34,035 nt of DNA from an uncultured Collinsella sp. (GCA_902493915.1 CABUQY010000008.1:1-34035), one strand, 5' to 3'. Counted from the stretch's first letter, positions 7,862-16,185 are shown. Notes: a model not told the origin generated them from the sequence alone. Made by a program: numbers and translations.

Positions 7862-8146
7862 GTGAGCTGGCGAGGCGATATCGTGATGGGGAAGTACGGA
7901 AAACTGCCGCGTGCCCTTATCGACAACAATATGTTTCCGGGCGTAGAAGTTGATTGCGGGTCGTTTGCTGGCACCTGCCCTTGCTGCGGCTCGCAAATAC
8001 CGTGTCTCGACATTCGGTTCATCGATGCGCGTGACAGACTCAGCGACGAAGTGAGAAAACAGACAGGCGTTCATATGCCGGTGTATCCGGAGAAATGCCC
8101 TGTTTGTGGCCTCGATATCGTGTATGACGCCGGCGACGAGGGATAG
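7862..8146 (+). CDS. Two-CxxC zinc-ribbon-like mini-protein (94 aa)
   Basis: Small protein with two cysteine pairs typical of structural zinc sites: CPCCG (C39, C42) and CPVCG (C79, C82), together with additional Cys at 32, 41 and 48. The spacing of 36 residues between pairs suits a treble-clef or zinc-ribbon fold. I do not recognise the family. The frame opens at 7790, but GTG 7862 has AAGGGAG 5 nt upstream and is the best-supported start; ATG 7886 is an alternative. It lies about 120 nt downstream of the HNH gene in the same direction and could be co-transcribed with it. No enzymatic motif is seen. Confidence 0.55.
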   Translation: MSWRGDIVMGKYGKLPRALIDNNMFPGVEVDCGSFAGTCPCCGSQIPCLDIRFIDARDRLSDEVRKQTGVHMPVYPEKCPVCGLDIVYDAGDEG

Positions 8147-8184
8147 GTGATGCGGAGGAGCTGGCTGTGAAGGCATCTTCGTCT

Positions 8185-8871
8185 CTACAAATAAACCCCC
8201 TCACCGAGTTGCCTGTGGAACTCGGCGTGATGGTCGCGTGCCCAGGTAAAGAGCGCTTGGTCAAAGTCGGTGCGCGTGGCCGGGACGCCAAAGACGCCGG
8301 CAACTTCGACGCGTATAAACTCCAGTGCCGGCAGCTTGTTGATGGCAGTGAGGGCAAACGGGGACGAGGGCTCCTCGAACAGATAGCGGCTGCCTTGCAG
8401 CGCGTCGCAACTGGTGCACGTGTTGCCGAGCGACGGGGCTTTGGAAGCTCGCGCTCCTACGGGCTTGTAGCCGCAGCGCTTATGAAGATAGTCGCGGATC
8501 TCGCCCGGCACGCAGCCAAGAGCGGGCACGATGGCGAGTGCGTTGGCGTTGGCCGTGTCGATGGCAATGTGCCCGGCTTCGTTGGGCGCGTGCGCGATGA
8601 CGATGCTCTCGTCGTTATCGGCTCGATAGGGAATGCCGAAGGCCGCGACCGAGGTCTCTTTGTGACATTTCCAGCACTCGCGCTTGCCCAGTACTAGATA
8701 TATATACGGCGCCGAGGGGTCGGATCGGTCAACACCGGGCAGCCACTCGGCAAAGGGCTCGGGGTTGACGCCGCTGGGTACATACCAGATCTTCTTGGTC
8801 CGGTCCCATTTGGCGCCCAGCGCCTTGGCTTCTTCTTTGTGCGAAAAGGGGACATCGAGCTCAGTGCGCAT
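8185..8871 (-). CDS. DUF5710-domain protein with Cys pairs (228 aa)
   Basis: The N-terminal 45 residues match DUF5710: LDVPFSHKEEAKALGAKWD, then KIWYVP and PFAEWLP, a small module often found in phage and plasmid replication or DNA-modification proteins. After it come two cysteine pairs, CWKC (C66, C69) and CTSC (C152, C155), which could jointly bind one zinc ion. The rest is not recognised. The start at 8871 is fixed by AAGGAG 6 nt upstream; the open frame to 9090 is spurious. It converges with the zinc-ribbon gene with only 38 nt between the stops. The DUF5710 module points to nucleic-acid-related function or mobile origin, but no activity can be named. Confidence 0.78.
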   Translation of the reverse strand: MRTELDVPFSHKEEAKALGAKWDRTKKIWYVPSGVNPEPFAEWLPGVDRSDPSAPYIYLVLGKRECWKCHKETSVAAFGIPYRADNDESIVIAHAPNEAGHIAIDTANANALAIVPALGCVPGEIRDYLHKRCGYKPVGARASKAPSLGNTCTSCDALQGSRYLFEEPSSPFALTAINKLPALEFIRVEVAGVFGVPATRTDFDQALFTWARDHHAEFHRQLGEGVYL

Positions 8872-9302
8872 GGCGGCTCCTTGGTGCTGCAGGTGCAAGT
8901 GGCTCAAGGATACCGCAGGGCGCAGACATCGCGGCGTTTTGCTGAGAAGTTGCGGTGCGGACTGATTGGTTATGCCGATGGATAGATTGGCAAGTAGATG
9001 GTCGGCTTTCGGCCAGTTGGGTGGCAACCTTGCCAAAAGCTTGACGGATTGCGGTTTAGATATCGGCGAATGAGCACTTTGGACGCACACGGCGAAAAGC
9101 CGCCGGTCGTTTACCGGAAACTTAACAGGACCGCCGGCCGCCGCCGGCGTGCGTGCTATCTTCGCGCCATGAGGTACTTTATCGTTTCACATAACGCCGC
9201 ATTGGCGCTGTTGGCGCACATTTGGGCGGTTGGAACTGCCAGCGGATTTGGCGGCATAAAACAAAACAGCCCAGAGGACATAGCCTCTGAGCTGCGAACA
9301 TT
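8872..9302. other. 431-nt gap between the DUF5710 gene and tRNA-Val
   Basis: Holds the leader of the DUF5710 gene, a GC-rich palindrome GCCGGC-N4-GCCGGC (9133-9148), a short plus-strand reading frame from ATG 9169 that runs into the tRNA (see findings), and the tRNA terminator. Otherwise nothing recognisable. Confidence 0.6.
9256..9293 (-). terminator. Rho-independent terminator of tRNA-Val
   Basis: On the minus strand a 10-bp stem with one G-U pair (arms 9284-9293 and 9268-9277) and a 6-nt loop, followed by GTTTTGTTTT. It begins 10 nt after the encoded CCA. Confidence 0.85.
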
Positions 9303-9377
9303 TGGTGGGCGTTAGAAGATTTGAACTTCTGACCTCTTCCGTGTCAGGGAAGCGCTCTCCCCCTGAGCTAAACGCCC
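9303..9377 (-). tRNA. tRNA-Val (anticodon GAC), CCA encoded
   Basis: A 75-nt cloverleaf on the minus strand. The acceptor stem GGGCGTT pairs with AACGCCC, then discriminator A and CCA. The D arm contains TAGCTCAGGGGGAGAGC; the anticodon stem is CTTCC/GGAAG with loop CTGACAC, giving anticodon GAC; the T arm contains GTTCAAATC. The variable loop is short (class I). It has its own promoter and terminator, so it is a single-gene transcription unit. It borders the accessory block on its downstream side, a common integration position, but I found no duplicated tRNA 3' end within this window. Confidence 0.97.
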
Positions 9378-9406
9378 GATCAAGGGTGCGCAAGCGCGCA
9401 AGGGAT

Positions 9407-9435
9407 AATATAACGGAGCCTGAACTCGGTGGCAA
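9407..9435 (-). promoter_or_regulatory. tRNA-Val promoter
   Basis: TTGCCA (9430-9435) and TATATT (9407-9412) on the minus strand, separated by 17 nt. The -10 box lies about 30 nt before the mature tRNA 5' end. Confidence 0.75.
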
Positions 9436-9666
9436 GAACATTTTTAAAAATCGCTTACATTGTGGAATTCGGGGGCTTTGTCATATCCATCTCAAAAGAG
9501 CCTGCTGCCGCGATTTGGCTGTCGCATAATGCAAGGCCATTGCGGTATCGAGCTATGGAAAGACGCCTGCGGAATTGTCCTACCGATAAGCGGACAAGCC
9601 TCCAGCTGGTGACTTCGCCGTGGTAAGGTAAGCCGAATTGTTTCCAGGCTGTTTCGGGGGAGTGGA

Positions 9667-10689
9667 ATGAGCAAAGAGCGTGTCGAGCAGGTCAAAGGCG
9701 CAGGGGCTTCGGTGCCGATGACCGATATATCGAACATTGATGTGCCCGAGGGCACCGACGAGCTCAGCCGTAGCACCCGCCGCGCCTGGCGCGAGCGCCT
9801 GAACAGCGCTTCGACGCGCAAGATGATCACGGGCGTCTTAGCCACGCTGGTGGGCGGTTCGTTTTGGGGTTTCTCGGGTACCAGCGCGAGTTTTTTGTTC
9901 GATACCTACCATGTCGATACGCTGTGGCTTATGAGCATACGACAGATTCTCGCCGGCCTGCTCTTTATGGCCGTGGTTGTTACGCGCGACCGCGAGCGCC
10001 TGATTAAGCTCTGGACCACACCCGCCGATCGCAAGCAGCTGCTGCTCTTTACCGCCTTTGGCCTGCTGTTCAACCAGTTTTGCTATCTTTCGGCCGTGCG
10101 CCTGACGAACGCCGGAACCGCGACGGTGCTCCAGTGCCTGCAGCTCGTTATCATCATGGGCTACGCCTGCGTGACCGATCGCCGCATGCCGCGTACTCGC
10201 GAAGTCATCGGCATTGGCCTGGCTCTGGGTGGAACCTTTTTAATCGCCACCGGCGGCGACCCCACCAGCCTGAATATCTCGCCGCTTGGCCTGGCAGCAG
10301 GTCTTATGTGTGCGGTCAGCGCCGCGTGTATGGCGGTGATTCCCGCCAAGATCCTGCCCGAATACGGCAGCCCCATCGTCACGGGTTCGGCAATGCTCAC
10401 GGCGGGCGTGGTCTCATGTGCCTTCGTGCAGCCCTGGGCGCATATGCCGGCGCTCGACGCTGCCGGCATCGAGGCGCTCGCGGTGTTCGTGGTTATCGGC
10501 TCGTTTTTTGCTTACATGCTCTATATGCAGGGCGTTAAGGACATCGGCTCGGTGCGTGCGAGCCTCATCGGAACTGTGGAGCCGGTTTCGGCGACCATCA
10601 CCAGCGCCGTTATGCTGGGCACGGTGTTTTTGCCGACCGACCTTATCGGCTTTGCCATGATCATCGTGATGATGTTCCTCACGGTGTAG
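9667..10689 (+). CDS. EamA/DMT-family transporter (340 aa)
   Basis: Inner-membrane permease of the drug/metabolite superfamily, with two EamA repeats of about five helices each. A soluble N-terminal tail of about 50 residues precedes the first helix (MITGVLATLVGGSFWGFSGT). Family marks include FWGFSGTSASFL, NQFCYLSAVRLTNAGTATVLQ in repeat 1, and RASLIGTVEPVSATITSAVML near the end of repeat 2. The start is supported by GGGGGAG 5 nt upstream. The C-terminus stops abruptly at MMFLTV; an adjacent frame continues plausibly for 18 codons (see findings). Substrate cannot be told from sequence; DMT members move amino acids, metabolites or drugs. It is monocistronic. Confidence 0.9.
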   Translation: MSKERVEQVKGAGASVPMTDISNIDVPEGTDELSRSTRRAWRERLNSASTRKMITGVLATLVGGSFWGFSGTSASFLFDTYHVDTLWLMSIRQILAGLLFMAVVVTRDRERLIKLWTTPADRKQLLLFTAFGLLFNQFCYLSAVRLTNAGTATVLQCLQLVIIMGYACVTDRRMPRTREVIGIGLALGGTFLIATGGDPTSLNISPLGLAAGLMCAVSAACMAVIPAKILPEYGSPIVTGSAMLTAGVVSCAFVQPWAHMPALDAAGIEALAVFVVIGSFFAYMLYMQGVKDIGSVRASLIGTVEPVSATITSAVMLGTVFLPTDLIGFAMIIVMMFLTV

Positions 10690-10838
10690 CTGGCGCCGCC
10701 GCCAAGACGGAAAAGGTGTTGTGCCGCATTTTCGCCAATTGATGTCCGTGTCTGGAGTTTAGCTGTCGATGCTCAAAATGCCATAAACTAGTAACGTTAT
10801 GGACTTTTTCATTGCGACTCAATTGCGAGGATTTCTTT

Positions 10839-13169
10839 ATGGCTGGTAATCACTTTAAGGGCAGCGATAGCGGTCGCCCTGCAGTTCCGCCGCGTCCGAA
10901 CGGGGCTGGTAAGGCCGGCACGCCGGGCGGCGCTGGACAGGGCGGTTCCGGTAAGCGCGTGTCCCCGGGCGAGACAGCGATGTTTACCGCTCTGTACGAG
11001 CAGTCTCAAAAGGCAAAAAAGACCGGCCGTGCAAGAGGGAATGTCTTTGCGGGCGGTGCAACCTCCACGTCGCAGCCGAGCGGGGCTCCTTCGGTACCCG
11101 CGAACAACGCAGATGCTGCCAACGCCGCGAATGCCGCCGGCAACGTTAATGCCGGCAAGGCCGCCAACAATACTCCCTCTGCCGGTGGCGCGGGGCTTAC
11201 GGGTAACCTTGGCACGATTTACACCGGCGCCTCCGAGACTGGCACGTTCGCCCGCCTGGATGATAGCGGTGCCGAGTTTGCGGGCTCGGGTTCCAAGGAA
11301 GATTATTACGATTTTGGCTTGAACTACGGTAGCGACGCTTCGTCGAGTTCGACCTCTGACGGTCTGGTCCGTCATCGCCATCGCAAGGGCGAGCGCAAAA
11401 AGTGTCACACCGGCGCCATTATTGCCGCTGTAGTCGCGGTGCTTCTCGTTGCGCTTGGCGCAAGCGGCTTTATGCTGCTTAACTCGGCAAAGACCGTAAA
11501 GAGCGAAGCGAAGGAGGCTGTCGAGATCGTCGGTGGCCTTAAGGACAAGGTCACGTCAGGCGATTTTTCGACGCTGCCTGACGACGCGAAGAAGATCGAT
11601 GAACTCTGCGACAGCATGAAGGCGGAGACCTCGAGCCCGCTGTGGACGGCGGCTTCGTTTATCCCGGTGTATGGCAGTGACATCAACGCAGCCCGCACCA
11701 TGATTGATGCCCTGTCCGATGTCTCGAGCAACGCGCTGGTTCCCATGGCCGACAACCTTTCGCAGGCCACGCCCGGCAAGCTGTTCCAGGACGGCATGAT
11801 TAACGTGTCCGCGCTGCAGGCGGTCGCCGATTCGCTTTCCAGCAGCTCGAAGGTGTTCAAGAGCGCCAATGAGAAGATCCAGGGCATTGGCGATACTCAT
11901 ATTTCCCAGGTGACCGAGCTGGTCGATAAGGCCAAGGACGGCTTTGCCACCCTCAACGGCGCGGTTGACGCGGCGGAGAAGGTCGCCCCCATCCTTCCCC
12001 AGATGCTCGGCGCCAACGGCCAGACGCGTCATTATCTTGTGCTCGCGATGAGCAATGTCGAGATCCGCGCCTGCGGCGGTTTCCCCGGTTCTCGCGGCGT
12101 GATGTCGGTGACTGACGGTAAGCTCGAACTGGGCGATTTTGTCAAAGTCGACATGATGAAAGAGCCTTTGAGCCCGCTTCCCATCACCGATGAAGAGGCA
12201 AACTTGTTCACGACCGGATGGGGCCTGACCGGATTCAACACGCTCGGATACACGATGGGCGACGTTACGATGACGCCTGATTATCCGCGTGCGGCTCAGC
12301 TTGCCAGCGATATGCAGAAGGCCATTGTCGGAGATGACATCGACGGCGTATTCGCAGTCGATCCGGTATTTTTGCAGTATATGCTCGGCATTGTAGGCGG
12401 TACACAGCTTCCTGATGGCACCGTCGTTGATGGAAGCAACGCTGCAAAGGTGCTGCTGCACGATATTTATTGGAATTACCCGGTAGAGGAACAGGATGCC
12501 ATTTTTGCGGCGGTTGCCGGATCAGCTTTTAACAAGATCGTGGGCGAACTGGGATCCAGCGATATTACTAAGATTGCTGCCGCCATCGAAAAGGGCGCTT
12601 CCGAGGGTCGCATCCTCATGTATTCGAGAAACGATGACGAGGAAAAGGCCGCGAAGGCTCTTGGAATATCGGGCGCCCTCCAAACCGATACGTCGGAGGC
12701 TCCGATCTTGGGCGTCTATGTGAACAACTACAGCTATTCAAAGATGGATTGGTTCCTCGATAAACGGGTCACCATCGATTCTTCGGTTGAAAATGCCGAT
12801 GGCTCGACGACGTATCGAGTGACCACCTCGCTCAAGAACACGATGACCCCCCAGGAGAAGGCCGAGATGCCTGGTTATTTCCAGGGCCATAACGGCATTA
12901 GCCAGGATATTGACGATGAGGTGCTGAGGCTTTATCTCTACGCTCCTGCGGGAGGCAGCATTTCGGACATTAAGACTTCGGGCTCCGGTTCTATCGAAAT
13001 GAACGAAGCGACGCACGATGGCTTGAAGGTTGCATGGGGCGGTGTCCACATGCTTCTTGGACAAGACATAAAGGTCGAGTACAAGGTCACGACTTCGAAG
13101 GACTCTGGGCACAAAGAGCTTAAGGTTCGTACCACGCCAACCGCTCAAACGTTCGAACAGGATAAGTAA
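10839..13169 (+). CDS. DUF4012 single-pass membrane protein (776 aa)
   Basis: Residues 1-190 are low-complexity and Gly/Ala/Ser/Asn-rich, ending in a basic stretch (RHRHRKGERKK). A single transmembrane segment follows at about 192-215 (GAIIAAVVAVLLVALGASGFMLL), leaving a large extracytoplasmic part. This matches DUF4012: LWTAASFIPVYGSDINAARTM, then the core RHYLVLAMSNVEIRACGGFPGS near residue 400. DUF4012 proteins occur in actinobacteria and Gram-positives near surface polysaccharide genes; their biochemical role is not established. The start ATG 10839 has GCGAGG 8 nt upstream; the longer frame from 10812 lacks an RBS. Only 3 nt separate its stop from glmM, so the two form an operon, which suggests a cell-envelope role. 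Confidence 0.88.
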   Translation: MAGNHFKGSDSGRPAVPPRPNGAGKAGTPGGAGQGGSGKRVSPGETAMFTALYEQSQKAKKTGRARGNVFAGGATSTSQPSGAPSVPANNADAANAANAAGNVNAGKAANNTPSAGGAGLTGNLGTIYTGASETGTFARLDDSGAEFAGSGSKEDYYDFGLNYGSDASSSSTSDGLVRHRHRKGERKKCHTGAIIAAVVAVLLVALGASGFMLLNSAKTVKSEAKEAVEIVGGLKDKVTSGDFSTLPDDAKKIDELCDSMKAETSSPLWTAASFIPVYGSDINAARTMIDALSDVSSNALVPMADNLSQATPGKLFQDGMINVSALQAVADSLSSSSKVFKSANEKIQGIGDTHISQVTELVDKAKDGFATLNGAVDAAEKVAPILPQMLGANGQTRHYLVLAMSNVEIRACGGFPGSRGVMSVTDGKLELGDFVKVDMMKEPLSPLPITDEEANLFTTGWGLTGFNTLGYTMGDVTMTPDYPRAAQLASDMQKAIVGDDIDGVFAVDPVFLQYMLGIVGGTQLPDGTVVDGSNAAKVLLHDIYWNYPVEEQDAIFAAVAGSAFNKIVGELGSSDITKIAAAIEKGASEGRILMYSRNDDEEKAAKALGISGALQTDTSEAPILGVYVNNYSYSKMDWFLDKRVTIDSSVENADGSTTYRVTTSLKNTMTPQEKAEMPGYFQGHNGISQDIDDEVLRLYLYAPAGGSISDIKTSGSGSIEMNEATHDGLKVAWGGVHMLLGQDIKVEYKVTTSKDSGHKELKVRTTPTAQTFEQDK

Positions 13170-13172
13170 GAT

Positions 13173-14504
13173 ATGAAGTACTTTGGCACCGACGGCTTTC
13201 GCGGTGAGGCCAACGTTGGGCTGACGGTAGAGCACGCTTATAAGATTGGCCGTTTTGTGGGCTGGTATTACGGCGCCAACCGCGAGCGCAAGGCGCGCGT
13301 CATCGTGGGCAAGGACACACGCCGCTCGAGCTATATGTTTGAGGCGGCGCTGGTGAGCGGCCTGGTCGCGAGCGGTGCGGACGCCTATATGCTGCACGTG
13401 ATCCCCACGCCGGGCGTGGCGCATCAGACCGTGGAGGGCTGCTTCGATTGCGGCATCATGATCAGTGCGAGCCATAACCCGTTTTGCGATAACGGCATTA
13501 AGCTCGTCAACAGCGACGGCTTTAAGATGGACGAGGACGTGCTGGAGCTCATCGAGGACTATATCGATGGCAAGAGCGAGGTGCCGCTGGCAACGGGCAA
13601 TCACATCGGCGCCACGGTGGATTACATGCAGGGCCGCAACCGCTACATTGCTTCGCTCATCGCCAGCGCGAACTTTTCGCTGCAGGGCGTCAAGATCGGT
13701 ATTGACTGCGCCAACGGCTCGGCGTCCTCGGTGGCCAAGCCGGTGTTTGACGCGCTGGGCGCCGACGTGCGCGTGATCAACGCCGCGCCCGATGGTTTTA
13801 ACATCAACGTCGACTGCGGCTCCACGCATATGGAGCGTCTGCAGCGCCATGTGGTGGAGCAGGGCCTGGACGTGGGCTTTGCCTACGACGGCGATGCCGA
13901 CCGCTGCCTGGCCGTGGATGAGCGCGGTCGCGTGGTAGACGGCGACCAGATCCTGTACGTGTGCGGCGTGTACCTGAACAAGCACGGGCGACTCTCGGGC
14001 GGTACCGTGGTGCCGACGATTGCCAGCAACTTTGGCCTGGTCAAGTCGCTGGAGCTTGCCGGTCTGAGCGCCATGACCAGCGGCGTGGGCGACCGTCACG
14101 TGTATGCCAAGATGCGCGAGGGCGGCTACAGCCTGGGTGGCGAGCAGACGGGCCATACGATCTTTGGCGATATCGAGCGCACGGGCGACGGCATTATGAC
14201 CTCGCTGCGCGTGATGGAAGTGATTCGTGCCGAGCGCGAGACGCTCTCGCAGCTCACGGCTCCGTGCAAGCTGCTGCCGCAGGCGCAGGTGGCCGTGCAC
14301 GTGGCGGACAAGGACGCCGCGCTCGAGAACATGGGCGTGCAGAACGCCATCGCCGAGGCCGAGGCTGCGCTGGCAGGCGAGGGCCGCGTGCTCGTGCGCA
14401 AGAGCGGAACCGAGTCTGTGATTCGCGTTTTGGCCGAAGCCCCCGACCAAGCATCCGCCGATGCTGCCATGAAGCGCATCGCCAACGCGCTCGAGGCTCT
14501 GTAA
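13173..14504 (+). CDS. glmM: Phosphoglucosamine mutase (443 aa)
   Basis: Interconverts glucosamine-6-phosphate and glucosamine-1-phosphate, feeding UDP-GlcNAc for peptidoglycan. All alpha-D-phosphohexomutase landmarks are present: N-terminal YFGTDGFRGEAN, active-site phosphoserine loop ISASHNPFCDNGIK (S100), metal loop DGDADR (239-244), sugar-binding GGEQTGH and C-terminal phosphate loop RKSGTESVIRV. The MKYFGTDGFRG start and about 445-residue length favour GlmM over phosphomannomutases. It lies 3 nt after the DUF4012 gene, with an RBS-like AGGATAAG inside that gene's end, and is the last gene before a terminator shared with the convergent carboxypeptidase gene. Confidence 0.95.
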   Translation: MKYFGTDGFRGEANVGLTVEHAYKIGRFVGWYYGANRERKARVIVGKDTRRSSYMFEAALVSGLVASGADAYMLHVIPTPGVAHQTVEGCFDCGIMISASHNPFCDNGIKLVNSDGFKMDEDVLELIEDYIDGKSEVPLATGNHIGATVDYMQGRNRYIASLIASANFSLQGVKIGIDCANGSASSVAKPVFDALGADVRVINAAPDGFNINVDCGSTHMERLQRHVVEQGLDVGFAYDGDADRCLAVDERGRVVDGDQILYVCGVYLNKHGRLSGGTVVPTIASNFGLVKSLELAGLSAMTSGVGDRHVYAKMREGGYSLGGEQTGHTIFGDIERTGDGIMTSLRVMEVIRAERETLSQLTAPCKLLPQAQVAVHVADKDAALENMGVQNAIAEAEAALAGEGRVLVRKSGTESVIRVLAEAPDQASADAAMKRIANALEAL

Positions 14505-14506
14505 GG

Positions 14507-14535
14507 TAGTCATTGGGGACGTTCTTAAACGACTA
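14507..14535. repeat. REP-like palindromic element
   Basis: A 29-nt segment just after the glmM stop, starting TAGTCATT and ending AACGACTA; the 8-nt ends are inverted repeats with one mismatch, enclosing GGGGACGTTCTTA. The GGGGACG part recurs at 14544-14550 in the terminator. I suspect a dispersed intergenic repeat, but no second full copy lies in this window. Confidence 0.35.
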
Positions 14536-14540
14536 GGTGG

Positions 14541-14579
14541 AAAGGGGACGCTGCGGATTGGTTCCGCGGCGCCCCCTTT
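14541..14579. terminator. Bidirectional terminator between glmM and the M32 gene
   Basis: A 16-pair stem (14541-14556 with 14564-14579) containing one mismatch and one G-T pair, with a 7-nt loop. AAA at the left and TTT at the right end allow it to serve both converging genes. Confidence 0.75.
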
Positions 14580-14601
14580 GCGTTGGCGTGTCGGTTATGC
14601 C

Positions 14602-16185
14602 TTACAGCTCGTAGAGCGTGGTGAACTTGTCCTGCAGGTAGCTGCAGTAGTAGCGGGCATCGAACGCCATGCCGCAGGCGCCCTTGATGAGCTCCGGCGC
14701 GTCCTTGGCGCGGCCCCACTGCCAAATGTGCTCGCCCAGCCAGGCGCGGACGGGTGTCAGGTCGCCGCTCGCACAGGCGCCGTTGAGGTCGACACCGTCG
14801 CGGCACATGGCCGGCACAAACATGGCATCGTAGGCACTGCCCAGCGCATACGTAGGGAAGTAGCCAAACGAGCCGCCGCTCCAGTGCGTATCCTGTAGGC
14901 AGCCGTGCGTGTCGTCGGGAACGGGAATGCCCAGGTACTCATCCATGAAGCGGTTCCAAAGCGCGGGGATGTCCTTGGCTGTGGCCTCGCCGGCAAACAG
15001 CATGCGCTCGATCTCGTAGCGCACCATAACGTGCAGCGGATAGGTGAGCTCGTCGGCCTCGGTGCGGATCAGCGACGGCTGCGCGATGTTCACGGCGCGG
15101 TAGAGCGTGTCCTCGTCTACGTTGCCGTAGACCTCGGGCGCGTGGCGGCGCAGCACCTCGAGCAGCGGTCCCATAAAGGCACGGCTGCGGCCCACGGTGT
15201 TCTCAAAGAAGCGGCTCTGGCTCTCGTGGATGCCCATGGAGGTGCCGCCCTCCAGGCAGGTGCGCGCATAGGCGGGATTGACGCCCAGCTCGTACATGGT
15301 GTGCCCCGCCTCGTGGATGATGCTGTAGACGTTGGAGATGCAATCGTCCTCGTAGATGTGTGTCGCGATGCGCGCGTCACCTACGGCAAAGCCCTCGCTA
15401 AACGGGTGCTCGGTAAAGGCAAGCGTGGTGTCGTCCAGGTTCAGGCCGACGAGCTTCATAAGGTCGAAGCTCATGGCGCGCTGGGCGGCCTCGGGCACGC
15501 GGGCGTGCAAAAAGTCGGCATCGGGCTGCTGGCCGCGCTCGCCGATGGCGTGCACGAGCGGCACGACCGTCGCCTTGACCTCGTCGCAAAACGCATCGAA
15601 GCTCTTGGTGGAAAGGCCGCGCTCGTACTGGTCGAGCCAAACGTCGTATGGGTCGCGCTTGGGGTCCATGAGCTCGGCCTGATGCTTAAGCTGGGCGACG
15701 ATTCTATCCACATAGGGCTCAAAGCTCGCCCAGTCATTGGCCGTCTTGGCCTTGTGCCACACGGCGTCGGCCTCGCAGGTGAGCCTGGTCCAGGCTTCGG
15801 CCTCCTCGGTAGGAATAACGCTTGCCTCGCGCTGGTCGCGGCCGAGCACGCGGATCTCGTCGAGCAGCTGCGGGTCGTCTACATGTCCGCCTGCAACCGT
15901 CTCGCGTGCTAACGAGCGTACGAGCTCAACGGACTTCTCGCTGGTCAGTAGCTTGTGATGCTCGCCGGCAAGCGTGCCCATGGCGTCGGCACGGGCGGCA
16001 GCGCCGTTGACGGGAGCAATCGTCGCTCCATCGAACTCGGCAATCTTGAGCAGGTACTCGCGAGTCCACAGCTTGCCCTCGAGTTTGCGGAACTTTTTGA
16101 CGGCCTTGTCGACTTTAGCGGCCTTGACGCCCTTGGCGGCCTTTGCCACGGCGGCCTGGGCCTTCTTATCGAGTTTCTTTCCCAT
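14602..16185 (-). CDS. M32-family metallocarboxypeptidase (Taq-type, 527 aa)
   Basis: Zinc carboxypeptidase removing C-terminal residues from peptides in the cytoplasm. The HExxH zinc motif is HEAGH (291-295), the third ligand is Glu in GIHESQSRFFEN (E321), and the M32 HPF motif appears upstream (EHPFSEGFA, near 260). DTHGCLQDTHWSGGSFGYFPTYALGSAYDAMF is the typical C-terminal M32 signature region. The N-terminal 35 residues are Lys/Ala-rich and absent from many homologues, but the start is supported by AAGGA 7 nt upstream. It is monocistronic, convergent with glmM and divergent from the pheST T-box leader. Confidence 0.95.
   Translation of the reverse strand: MGKKLDKKAQAAVAKAAKGVKAAKVDKAVKKFRKLEGKLWTREYLLKIAEFDGATIAPVNGAAARADAMGTLAGEHHKLLTSEKSVELVRSLARETVAGGHVDDPQLLDEIRVLGRDQREASVIPTEEAEAWTRLTCEADAVWHKAKTANDWASFEPYVDRIVAQLKHQAELMDPKRDPYDVWLDQYERGLSTKSFDAFCDEVKATVVPLVHAIGERGQQPDADFLHARVPEAAQRAMSFDLMKLVGLNLDDTTLAFTEHPFSEGFAVGDARIATHIYEDDCISNVYSIIHEAGHTMYELGVNPAYARTCLEGGTSMGIHESQSRFFENTVGRSRAFMGPLLEVLRRHAPEVYGNVDEDTLYRAVNIAQPSLIRTEADELTYPLHVMVRYEIERMLFAGEATAKDIPALWNRFMDEYLGIPVPDDTHGCLQDTHWSGGSFGYFPTYALGSAYDAMFVPAMCRDGVDLNGACASGDLTPVRAWLGEHIWQWGRAKDAPELIKGACGMAFDARYYCSYLQDKFTTLYEL

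Noticed and set aside
8167..8697. 176-aa plus-strand frame opposite the DUF5710 gene
   Set aside because: Lies antisense to a gene with a recognisable DUF5710 domain and good RBS.
9303..9377. tRNA-Val as an attachment site with direct repeat
   Set aside because: I looked for a second copy of the tRNA 3' end in the window and saw none, so no att site is claimed.
12738..14513. 591-aa minus-strand frame across glmM
   Set aside because: Antisense of glmM and the end of the DUF4012 gene; His/Ala/Val-rich without any domain.
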